Positions 1 to 5,896 of a DNA stretch of 8,822 nt are shown here, piece by piece. The notes beneath the pieces were generated by a model, which saw only the letters and a list, made by a program, of their open reading frames with translations, was not told the DNA's origin and did not search any database. The position numbers and the translations under genes are program-made. Source of the stretch: Terriglobia bacterium (lineage in GTDB: Bacteria > Acidobacteriota > Terriglobia > UBA7540). Location of the stretch: the NCBI GenBank assembly GCA_030042795.1, contig JASHYZ010000579.1, forward strand, positions 1 to 8,822, read 5' to 3'. Position 1 is the first letter of the stretch; the number at the start of each line of letters is the position of its first letter.

Positions 1-630
1 GGCAAGCTGCGCCTTGATGGAGGCTTGCAGCACTCCCACTTTTTCCTGCTCGATCTCGTTCTTGGCGGTGTCGGCCTCTGCCTTGGCCTTGGAGAGGTCG
101 GCGGTGACTTGCGGGCCCAAGCCCAGTTGCGCCATTTGCTCGTCGCGCTCGGACTGTAGCTTCGACTGTAAGTAATCCGATTTGGTTGTGGCTGACACCG
201 CTCGCTGGTCGTAGAGCTGATTTTCGAGCTGCTGCTTCAGGCTGTTATAGTCAGCCTCGGCCTGCTTCACGGCCCAGTCAGCGTTGAGGGTTTGCTGGTC
301 AAGGTCGGTATTGACCAGAATCATCAAGACTTGACCCTTCTTCACGGGTGCACCCGCCAGGACCAGCCGTTGTGCTACTCGTCCGGCCGTGATGGCCGGT
401 ATCCACTGAATCTCGTCAGGCTCAAGCTGGCCCAGGCCACGAACCTGCAGATCCATCGGCCCCCGCTTCACGGTCTCGCGCCATACAGTGCCTCCGTCTA
501 CTTCGGGCGCGGCGGGTTTTAAGCGGGAGAGCCCCCAAGTGATCAAGGGCACTGCAATAACACCGAGGGAGATGTAAATCGCCCAGCGGATGCGGCGCGC
601 ACGCGCTGCCGACTTCCGCGGAATGTCCAT
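1..630 (-). CDS. HlyD/RND-type efflux periplasmic adaptor subunit (partial, N-terminal 210 residues)
   Basis: This is the N-terminal part of a membrane fusion protein that would link an inner-membrane transporter (commonly a MacB-like ABC permease or RND pump) to an outer-membrane channel. It is open to the window edge, so the C-terminus is missing. After a basic start (MDIPRKSAARARRIR) there is one membrane anchor at about residues 16-34. A biotinyl-lipoyl-like half motif follows at about 78-107 (ITAGRVAQRLVLAGAPVKKG). From about 112 to 210 there is a long Gln/Glu/Lys/Ala-rich stretch typical of the periplasmic alpha-helical hairpin. The ATG at 630 is chosen because GGAGG lies 9 bases upstream and a sigma-54 promoter lies just before that. 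The transporter and outer-membrane partners would lie beyond the window. The family is clear; the substrate is unknown. Confidence 0.9.
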   Translation of the reverse strand, partial: MDIPRKSAARARRIRWAIYISLGVIAVPLITWGLSRLKPAAPEVDGGTVWRETVKRGPMDLQVRGLGQLEPDEIQWIPAITAGRVAQRLVLAGAPVKKGQVLMILVNTDLDQQTLNADWAVKQAEADYNSLKQQLENQLYDQRAVSATTKSDYLQSKLQSERDEQMAQLGLGPQVTADLSKAKAEADTAKNEIEQEKVGVLQASIKAQLA

Positions 631-639
631 AATGAGTTG

Positions 640-644
640 CCTCC
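640..644 (-). promoter_or_regulatory. Ribosome-binding site of the HlyD-type gene
   Basis: GGAGG on the minus strand, 9 bases before the ATG at 630. It supports that start. With the sigma-54 promoter just upstream it implies a leader of only about 16 bases. Confidence 0.75.
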
Positions 645-656
645 AGAAGGGTGCAG

Positions 657-672
657 AGCAACCGCAATGCCA
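657..672 (-). promoter_or_regulatory. Sigma-54 (-24/-12) promoter of the HlyD-type gene
   Basis: The minus strand reads TGGCAT, five bases, then TTGCT. This matches the RpoN consensus TGGCAC-N5-TTGCW except at the last base of the -24 box, and the invariant GG and GC are correctly spaced. The predicted transcription start is near 646, a few bases before the ribosome-binding site. Sigma-54 promoters need an AAA+ enhancer-binding activator, and the inverted repeat at 766-781 lies at a suitable distance upstream. The match is seen in the sequence; its use is inferred. Confidence 0.75.
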
Positions 673-687
673 GCGGAGATGCTCAGT

Positions 688-700
688 TAACTATATGATG
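688..700 (-). promoter_or_regulatory. AT-rich, IHF-like bend site between promoter and enhancer (tentative)
   Basis: The minus strand reads CATCATATAGTTA, close to the IHF consensus WATCARNNNNTTR but with mismatches. It sits in the AT-rich patch 684-713, which stands out from the GC-rich surroundings. The patch also holds a short inverted repeat, TATAT-N8-ATATA (692-709). DNA bending here would help an enhancer-bound activator reach a sigma-54 promoter. It could equally be a repressor operator or chance. Confidence 0.25.
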
Positions 701-765
701 CTGAATATATTAGAGTCTTTTGCCAGGCTCGAATGCCACTAGGCGTGTTCAGGTGCGGGATGAAG

Positions 766-781
766 TGTCCGGAAGCGGACA
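766..781. promoter_or_regulatory. Inverted repeat TGTCCG-GAAG-CGGACA, probable enhancer-binding-protein site
   Basis: This is a perfect dyad with 6-base arms and a 4-base spacer. Its centre is about 127 bases upstream of the predicted sigma-54 start of the HlyD-type gene. That is a typical position for the upstream activating sequence of an NtrC-family regulator. It lies beyond the stop of the hydrolase gene. The lack of a T-run argues against an intrinsic terminator. The activator gene is not in the window. Confidence 0.6.
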
Positions 782-887
782 TGAGTTAGGCGAGAGGCAA
801 GAGCCAAGCTAAGAGGCATCTTGACTCAGGCAGGAGGCATCGGCCATTGGCTATTCCCTGTTGTCTCTTGCTTATTGGTTCTCGCAA

Positions 888-2366
888 TCAGTCGATCCGT
901 TTGATGGGTACGTTCCTGCCGTCCACGCGCAAGACCATGGTAGTTACCCGGCCTTGGCTGTCCGTTTCAAAGCTCATCTCATCGTCTGAGGTTTTCGAAA
1001 AGAACTCGTTGTTGCTTTCCGGAAAGATCTCCTCCTTTGGCTCGTCGTTCTCTTGCAGCGAAAGGTGGTCGCCTTCGCGTCGAATGACCTCGATCAGATT
1101 CGGCGGCTCGCCGTAGCGGCCCGCGTAACGATCGAGTAACCTGGGATCAATGGCCACCTGCTTGTGCTGCTTGAGCGGCGGGCGCGGAGGAAGCCGGTTG
1201 TAAGGCGTGAATCCTTCCCACTCGATGGGCGTGTAGGGGTTCTTGATCAGGGCCTCTAGCAAGTCCTTGTAGATTCCCTCCCCATTTGAGCTGTTCGTCA
1301 TAATCAGCAGGCCTGTCTTGGGCCTGTCGAAGCAGACGGCGTAGTTGCGGAAGCCGTCAGCGTGACCTTCTTTGAAGAAGGCCTTACCGTACGGCGTCCA
1401 ATACAGGCCCCAACCCAGTCCATAGCTCAGGCGGATGGACTTGTTCGCGTCTGTCGTCTGGAACTCAAGGGTGGGGAATTCGTGCTTCCACGGGATCTGG
1501 ATCTGAGAACTCAGCATCAGCTCGCGCGTCTGGCGGTCCAGCTCCTTGCCCGCCATCACCGCTTCGAGGAAGCGCGCGAAATCGCTGAGCGTGGTTTGCA
1601 TCGAACCGGCTGCGTCGGCCTTGGGACGCCGCTCGGGCCCGAGCGAGCGGCCGTACTCGTCGTAGCCATTGGCGTAATCACTCTCGAACCGGGCCTGCCA
1701 CACCATGCTGGTACGGCTCATCCCGAAGGGCTGAAAGACGCGCGTGCGCATTAGTTCTTCGAGCGGCTTTCCCGTGACCGTCTCCACAACCGATTGCAGC
1801 AGCTCGATTCCTTCGCCCGAGTAAGCGTAACGCGTGCCGGGCTCGAAATTGATGTTCAGTTTGTGGTCCTCATTGATCCAGCGGAAATTTGGAAACCCTG
1901 CAGTGTGACTCAACAGCATCCTGGCCGTGATGAGCTTGTAGCGCGGATCGCCCGCCAAGTCCGAGTATTGAGGATATTGCGGCAGCGGCTTGGGCAAATA
2001 TTGGTACACCGGCTTGTCAAGGTCGATCACTTTCTCCTGGATGAGCTGCATCACCATGTAGGCGAACGCAACCTTGGTGAAAGACGCGGCGGTGAGCACC
2101 GAATCCGCGGTAAGCGGCAGGTTCTTTTCCTTGTCGCGGAATCCGTACGCTTTTAGATAGGCCACCTTGCCGCCATTGAAGATCGCGATCCCGACGCCAG
2201 GCACCTCGGCGGCGCGCATCAGGCGCGTGACGGTGTCGTCGATCTGAGCCGACGTGATGGAACTGTCGTCCAGACGGCGCACCGGCGGCTGTTGTGCTAC
2301 CGAGGTTGCCCCGTTGACTAAGGCGGTTGATACCGCCAACGCCAAGCACCAAAAGGCTTTATGCAT
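888..2366 (-). CDS. Exported serine hydrolase, beta-lactamase/EstB-like, with C-terminal DUF3471-type domain
   Basis: A 492-residue protein of the class C beta-lactamase / penicillin-binding-protein-like esterase family. An N-terminal signal peptide (about 1-25, ending near TSVAQQ) predicts export. The catalytic SxxK motif is Ser95-Phe-Thr-Lys98. A family-typical HTAGF motif is at 154-158. The Tyr motif is Tyr182-Ser-Gly rather than the usual YxN, and the third conserved box appears as His335-Ala-Asp-Gly. The catalytic domain spans about 40-375. A proline-rich linker (about 386-400) leads to a beta-rich tail at about 405-492 (DPRLLDRYAGRY...) resembling DUF3471. The ATG is supported by GGAGGAAGGA just upstream. 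Members include D-aminopeptidases, esterases and peptidases; true antibiotic resistance is not implied. It appears monocistronic, since the downstream HlyD-type gene has its own promoter. Confidence 0.9.
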   Translation of the reverse strand: MHKAFWCLALAVSTALVNGATSVAQQPPVRRLDDSSITSAQIDDTVTRLMRAAEVPGVGIAIFNGGKVAYLKAYGFRDKEKNLPLTADSVLTAASFTKVAFAYMVMQLIQEKVIDLDKPVYQYLPKPLPQYPQYSDLAGDPRYKLITARMLLSHTAGFPNFRWINEDHKLNINFEPGTRYAYSGEGIELLQSVVETVTGKPLEELMRTRVFQPFGMSRTSMVWQARFESDYANGYDEYGRSLGPERRPKADAAGSMQTTLSDFARFLEAVMAGKELDRQTRELMLSSQIQIPWKHEFPTLEFQTTDANKSIRLSYGLGWGLYWTPYGKAFFKEGHADGFRNYAVCFDRPKTGLLIMTNSSNGEGIYKDLLEALIKNPYTPIEWEGFTPYNRLPPRPPLKQHKQVAIDPRLLDRYAGRYGEPPNLIEVIRREGDHLSLQENDEPKEEIFPESNNEFFSKTSDDEMSFETDSQGRVTTMVLRVDGRNVPIKRID

Positions 2367-2461
2367 ACGAATTCCTTCCTCCGGCTCAGGTATCTCGCCG
2401 CTGCTCCACTACCCTGCGTCCCAAGTCTAAATACGGAAGCCGCCGAAGACAGGTTCGTGAA

Positions 2462-2490
2462 ATGCAAATCCGATTTTCTTGTAGGTCAAA
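2462..2490 (-). promoter_or_regulatory. Possible sigma-70-type promoter of the serine hydrolase
   Basis: The minus strand reads TTGACC (plus 2485-2490), a 17-base spacer, then TGCATT (plus 2462-2467). The -35 box is good and the -10 box weak. The -35 box lies inside the inverted repeat at 2485-2497, so a bound regulator could block or activate it. The leader would be about 90 bases. Tentative. Confidence 0.3.
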
Positions 2491-2502
2491 GTGACCACTT
2501 TC
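2485..2502. promoter_or_regulatory. Two overlapping inverted repeats, candidate operator
   Basis: GGTCA-AAG-TGACC (2485-2497) is a perfect 5-base-arm dyad. It overlaps AAAGTG-AC-CACTTT (2489-2502), a perfect 6-base-arm dyad. Both lie in the divergent region and cover the -35 box proposed for the hydrolase gene. No T-run follows, so a protein-binding site is likelier than a terminator. The regulator is unknown. Confidence 0.4.
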
Positions 2503-2730
2503 TTCACACTTGCTGTCCCATGGAAACTGTTGCATCGCTCTTGGTGCTGCTGAACCGGCCGCGGCGGATGAGATCGAGAATCAGATACGGTACATTCTGA
2601 TCGTAGCGTCCTTTACACAGCATTTTGGACCCCGCGCCCGGCCTCGCCTTATCGATGGAGGAGGGAGATCGCAAACAAGGCAAACAAGGTCGTGCCACAC
2701 AGACCCAAGCCGGAGTATGATTCTACACTC

Positions 2731-2736
2731 GGGAGG
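2731..2736 (+). promoter_or_regulatory. Ribosome-binding site deciding the GMC start
   Basis: GGGAGG ends 4 bases before ATG 2741. The spacing is slightly short. The rival ATG at 2717 has only GGAG one base away, and 2510 has none, so this site favours 2741. Confidence 0.6.
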
Positions 2737-2740
2737 CAGG

Positions 2741-4432
2741 ATGATTGGGGACTCACAGAAGGGCTCAACGGAATTGTTTGACGCGATTGTGGTGGGCTCC
2801 GGGGCCACCGGCGGGTGGGCGGCAAAGGAACTGACGGAAGCGGGGTTGAGCGTCGCCCTCGTTGAAGCGGGCCGGAATCTGGTGCCGGAGAAGGATTTCA
2901 CCGAACATGTGACTCCCTACCAGATCAAGTATCGCGGGTTCTCGCCCGAGATCACTCGCACGCGGCCCATTCAGACGCGCTGCTACGCCTGCATGGAATA
3001 CAACTACGACTGGTTCGTCAACGACTTCGAGAGTCCTTACGCCGTTGAGCCCGGAAAGCCCATGAACTGGTTTCGGGTGCGCATTCTCGGAGGGCGCTCG
3101 CTGGTGTGGGGCCGGCAGAGTTATCGTTTCAGTGACCTCGACTTCAAGGCGGCCAGCCACGATGGCTACGGCGAGGAATGGCCGCTGAGCTACGCGGAGC
3201 TGGAGCCCTGGTATGACAAGGCAGAGCGCTTCATCGGCGTCAGCGGCGCGGCAGAGGGCGTGGCGCAGCTTCCGGACGGGCAGTTCCAGCCGCCGATGGC
3301 CATGACCTGCGGTGAGACGACGTTCCGGAACGCCGTGAAGCAGAAGTTCGGCCGCACCGTGACCATCGGGCGGACGGCGAATCTGACGGCTCCCTTGAAC
3401 GGGCGCCCCGCCTGCCACTACTGCGGTCCTTGCGAGCGGGGCTGCATTACGCACTCCTATTTCAACAGTCCTACCACCACCATTGCCGCCGCCCAAGCCA
3501 CCGGGCACCTGACACTGTTTACAGACGCAGTGGTGAGTCACGTCACCACCAATTCCGACACAGGGCGCGCTACAGGCATCCGTTACGTGCAGCGACTCAC
3601 CCGCGAAACTCACGAGCTGCGCGCGAAAGCCGTGGTGTTGTGCGCGCAGGCGCTCGAGTCCTGCCGCATTCTGATGAACTCAGGAACCCGCCAGTTCCCG
3701 AATGGGCTGGGCAATTCCAGTGGCACGCTGGGACACTATCTGATGGACCATGCCACGGGCTTCGGCGCCTCGGGAACCATGCCGGGAATCGATCCGCGTC
3801 CGTGGGCGGGGCCGCCGGGCCGACCGAACGGCATCTATGTGATCCGCTACCGTAACGTGACGGAGCGCCACCCGGACTTCATCCGCGGCTATGGCTATCA
3901 AGGCGGAGCGGGCGCTGGCTTTAGCATGAACGCTGAGGGTTACGGCCGTACCTTTAAGATGGAGGTCCGCAAGGGCGAGTACGGAATTGGCGTCGGAGCG
4001 TTCTGTGAGTGTCTGCCACGTTGGGAGAACTCCTGCGAACTCGACAGGAACACCGTGGATGCCTGGGGCGTTCCCGTGCTGCGCTTTAACGCCGCCTATG
4101 GAGACAACGAACGGAAGCTGGGTGCGCAGGCCGCCGTTGACGCTGCCGAGATGATCGAGGCGGCCGGAGCCAAGAACATCAGTATGCAGACCGAAATCAA
4201 TCCTTTCGGCCACGCCATTCACGAATGCGGGGTGGCGAGGATGGGCAACGATCCCAAGAAATCCGTGCTGAACAAGTATTGCCAGTCGCACGACGTGAAA
4301 AATCTGTTTGTGATGGACGGCAGCGCGTTTGTGTCGGTTGGCTGCCAGAATCCGACGCTTACGATGATGGCCCTGGTTTGCCATGGGTGTAACTACCTTG
4401 CGAAACAGGCGCGAACAGGAGGACTCTTATGA
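2741..4432 (+). CDS. GMC-family FAD-dependent sugar dehydrogenase (glucoside 3-dehydrogenase / gluconate 2-dehydrogenase-like catalytic subunit)
   Basis: A 563-residue flavoprotein that probably oxidises a sugar, sugar acid or glycoside hydroxyl to a keto group. The FAD-binding Rossmann motif is Gly19-Ser-Gly21-Ala-Thr-Gly24, with acidic Glu42 ending strand two (VEAG). The second GMC motif (GGRSLVWG) is at 117-124. Four cysteines, Cys225, Cys228, Cys231 and Cys235 (CHYCGPCERGC), form a cluster like that thought to bind an iron-sulfur centre in FAD-glucose dehydrogenases. The C-terminal active-site region has His494 (HECGVARMG) and Asn537 (QNPTLT), the usual catalytic pair. The ATG at 2741 is chosen over 2510 and 2717 because GGGAGG lies just upstream and the FAD motif then starts at a normal distance. 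There is no signal peptide. It overlaps the next gene by ATGA. The exact substrate is unknown. Confidence 0.88.
   Translation: MIGDSQKGSTELFDAIVVGSGATGGWAAKELTEAGLSVALVEAGRNLVPEKDFTEHVTPYQIKYRGFSPEITRTRPIQTRCYACMEYNYDWFVNDFESPYAVEPGKPMNWFRVRILGGRSLVWGRQSYRFSDLDFKAASHDGYGEEWPLSYAELEPWYDKAERFIGVSGAAEGVAQLPDGQFQPPMAMTCGETTFRNAVKQKFGRTVTIGRTANLTAPLNGRPACHYCGPCERGCITHSYFNSPTTTIAAAQATGHLTLFTDAVVSHVTTNSDTGRATGIRYVQRLTRETHELRAKAVVLCAQALESCRILMNSGTRQFPNGLGNSSGTLGHYLMDHATGFGASGTMPGIDPRPWAGPPGRPNGIYVIRYRNVTERHPDFIRGYGYQGGAGAGFSMNAEGYGRTFKMEVRKGEYGIGVGAFCECLPRWENSCELDRNTVDAWGVPVLRFNAAYGDNERKLGAQAAVDAAEMIEAAGAKNISMQTEINPFGHAIHECGVARMGNDPKKSVLNKYCQSHDVKNLFVMDGSAFVSVGCQNPTLTMMALVCHGCNYLAKQARTGGLL
4417..4422 (+). 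promoter_or_regulatory. Ribosome-binding site of the TIM-barrel gene inside the GMC 3' end
   Basis: AGGAGG, a full-consensus site, lies 6 bases before ATG 4429 and within the last codons of the GMC gene. Together with the ATGA stop/start overlap it indicates translational coupling of the two genes. Confidence 0.85.
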
Positions 4433-5382
4433 ACCGCCGCGACTTTTGCCTTAACGGAGCTCGAAATCTGGCGCTGGGCGCGCTCGGCGGCAGCGCCTTG
4501 GATGCGGCTGACTTGTCCGCTGCTTCGCAGCCTCCTGACGCTAACCCGACGGATGGGGGCTCAGAGCGGCTTGCCGCGATGGATAGCGGCGTTCGTTTCA
4601 AGCTGTCCGTGATGTTGTGGACAGTGTTTACACATCTTCCCTTCGAGCAACGCCTCGAAAAAGTGGCGAGCGCGGGTTACACGAACGTGGAGCTGGTAGG
4701 AGAGTTCAAGAGGTGGTCAGACGCCGACTTCAAGAATGTGGCCCAGACGCGCCGGCGGCTGGGAATCAGCTTCGATGCCACGGGAGGCGTAGAGCACAGC
4801 CTGACTGATCCCGCGCAGCGCGACGCATTCCTCGCCGACATCCAGAAACTGCTGCCCGCGATGGAAAAGCTGGAATGCCCGGCGCTGATCGTGTTGACAG
4901 GAAACAAAGTTCCGAGCCTGAGCCACGAAGCTCAGCACGCGAGCTGCGTGGAAGGGCTGAAGAGGGCCGCGGAGTTGGTGGAGGGACATGGGACAAGAAT
5001 ACTTCTGGAAAACATCGACCCCGAGGAGAACCCCAAATATTTTCTCACCTCGGTTGCCGAGGGATTCGACGTGATTAAAGAGGTTAACCACCCCCAAGTG
5101 CGGTTTCTCTACGATTTCTTCCACGAGCAGATTTCCGAAGGGAATTTGATCGAGAAGCTGGAAAAGAACGTAGCCCTGGTTGATCTCGTCCACGTGGCTG
5201 ACGTGCCGGGAAGGCACGAGCCGGGCACAGGCGAGATCAACTACACGAACATTTACAAGAAGCTTGTGTCGCTTGGATATGACCGTTATATGGCGATGGA
5301 GTTCCTGCCTACCGGCGACGCTGTCGAGAGCCTGAAGACAGCACGCGAACAGGTTTTGCAAGTGGGACGGCGCTCGGGCTAA
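4429..5382 (+). CDS. Tat-signal TIM-barrel isomerase/epimerase, hydroxypyruvate isomerase-like (AP endonuclease 2 fold)
   Basis: A 317-residue protein of the xylose-isomerase-like TIM-barrel superfamily. Its closest recognisable motif is the hydroxypyruvate isomerase signature PGRHEPGTGEINY (260-272). Likely metal and catalytic residues are Glu194 (LLEN), Asp229 and His232 (YDFFH), His255 (VHVADV), Glu269 and Glu291 (MEF). The N-terminus MNRRDFCLNGARNLALGALGG has a twin-arginine pattern and a weakly hydrophobic stretch, predicting Tat export. The mature domain starts near residue 55, so the preceding part adds about 50 residues to the usual roughly 260 of Hyi. Translationally coupled to the GMC dehydrogenase, it probably acts on that enzyme's keto-sugar product. 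Relatives of this fold also include sugar epimerases and keto-glycoside cleaving enzymes, so the reaction is uncertain. Confidence 0.85.
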   Translation: MNRRDFCLNGARNLALGALGGSALDAADLSAASQPPDANPTDGGSERLAAMDSGVRFKLSVMLWTVFTHLPFEQRLEKVASAGYTNVELVGEFKRWSDADFKNVAQTRRRLGISFDATGGVEHSLTDPAQRDAFLADIQKLLPAMEKLECPALIVLTGNKVPSLSHEAQHASCVEGLKRAAELVEGHGTRILLENIDPEENPKYFLTSVAEGFDVIKEVNHPQVRFLYDFFHEQISEGNLIEKLEKNVALVDLVHVADVPGRHEPGTGEINYTNIYKKLVSLGYDRYMAMEFLPTGDAVESLKTAREQVLQVGRRSG

Positions 5383-5471
5383 CCCGGGCAGCGACGGCGC
5401 GGCGCGGGAGTGGCCCAGACTGGCAGCATCGGCACTCCATCATGAACGGCATCGAGATGCGGTTGCGAGGT

Positions 5472-5660
5472 CTAGCCGCCCGCTTGCGCAGCCGCCGGTT
5501 TCGAGCGGCCACGCGCGTTGCGGGTGGAGCGTCTGCCCGGAGTTTTGGCGCCGGGTTTGACAACGATAATGTGTTGGCAGCTCGCGCAAATCAGATGCTC
5601 ACCGCTAGGAGATGGGGTGCTCTTTAAGGATCCGCAGAATGGACACGTCTGGTTTTTCAT
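5472..5660 (-). CDS. Small zinc-ribbon protein, function unknown
   Basis: A 62-residue basic protein beginning MKNQTCPFCGS. Two CxxC pairs (Cys6/Cys9 and Cys25/Cys28) are 15 residues apart, the pattern of a zinc ribbon that may bind nucleic acid or protein. The tail (about 38-62) is rich in Arg, Lys, Ala and Pro and probably disordered. The start at 5660 puts the first CxxC near the N-terminus, as is usual for such proteins. In-frame starts at 5678 and 5738 would add 6 or 26 residues, the latter with a hydrophobic stretch (LLIDLAIKTQILVSSLLTML). None of the three has a good ribosome-binding site, which weakens the call. It converges with the TIM-barrel gene and diverges from the DUF2252 gene. 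I do not recognise the family. Confidence 0.5.
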   Translation of the reverse strand: MKNQTCPFCGSLKSTPSPSGEHLICASCQHIIVVKPGAKTPGRRSTRNARGRSKPAAAQAGG

Positions 5661-5757
5661 AGACGTTGAAACTAGCATGGTCAACAAAGAGGAAACAAGA
5701 ATCTGCGTCTTTATTGCCAAATCAATTAACAGGCTCATGATTTAGCTGATGGCCGAT

Positions 5758-5810
5758 CCGTTAGAACGGCAACGTGGCGCCACGGGCAGGCACGTTCAGC
5801 GAACGGCTAC
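5758..5810. repeat. Cluster of small inverted and direct repeats upstream of the DUF2252 gene
   Basis: In about 50 bases there are three dyads: CCGTT-AG-AACGG (5758-5769), the perfect 12-base palindrome CGTGGCGCCACG (5773-5784), and CGTTC-AGC-GAACG (5793-5805). GAACGGC(A/T)AC also occurs as a direct repeat at 5764-5773 and 5801-5810, flanking the palindrome, and GAACGG recurs inverted at 5882-5887. This divergent intergenic region probably holds regulator sites. No T-run suggests a terminator. Confidence 0.4.
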
Positions 5811-5896
5811 TTGAATGCGGCCCCGAGCCGGAATCTTGCAACACACCGCCCCTATAACCTTGCGGTTTACGGTATAGCCTCCCGTTCTGAGACACG

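Larger units (their letters stand above)
2367..2740. other. Divergent intergenic region between the hydrolase and GMC operon
   Basis: This 374-base stretch separates two divergent transcription units. The GMC reading frame stays open through it back to an ATG at 2510. However, the extra 77 residues resemble no GMC N-terminus and that ATG has no ribosome-binding site, so I treat the stretch as non-coding. Its visible contents are two overlapping inverted repeats at 2485-2502, a possible minus-strand promoter at 2462-2490, and the ribosome-binding site at 2731-2736. I see no convincing plus-strand promoter. Confidence 0.6.

Noticed and set aside
766..781. Reading TGTCCG-GAAG-CGGACA as a transcription terminator of the hydrolase gene
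   Set aside because: The stem is only 6 pairs and no T-run follows on the minus strand. Its position upstream of a sigma-54 promoter fits a protein-binding site better.
2510..2740. 77-residue N-terminal extension of the GMC protein starting at ATG 2510
   Set aside because: There is no ribosome-binding site at 2510, the residues are unlike any GMC N-terminus, and ATG 2741 has a good upstream GGGAGG and normal spacing to the FAD motif.
2765..3613. Long antisense open frame (282 codons) opposite the GMC gene
   Set aside because: It is a mirror of a strongly supported gene in GC-rich DNA, rich in Arg/Gly/Val/His with no recognisable motif. Similar antisense frames at 3680-4384, 4717-5361 and 6071-6712 were rejected for the same reason.
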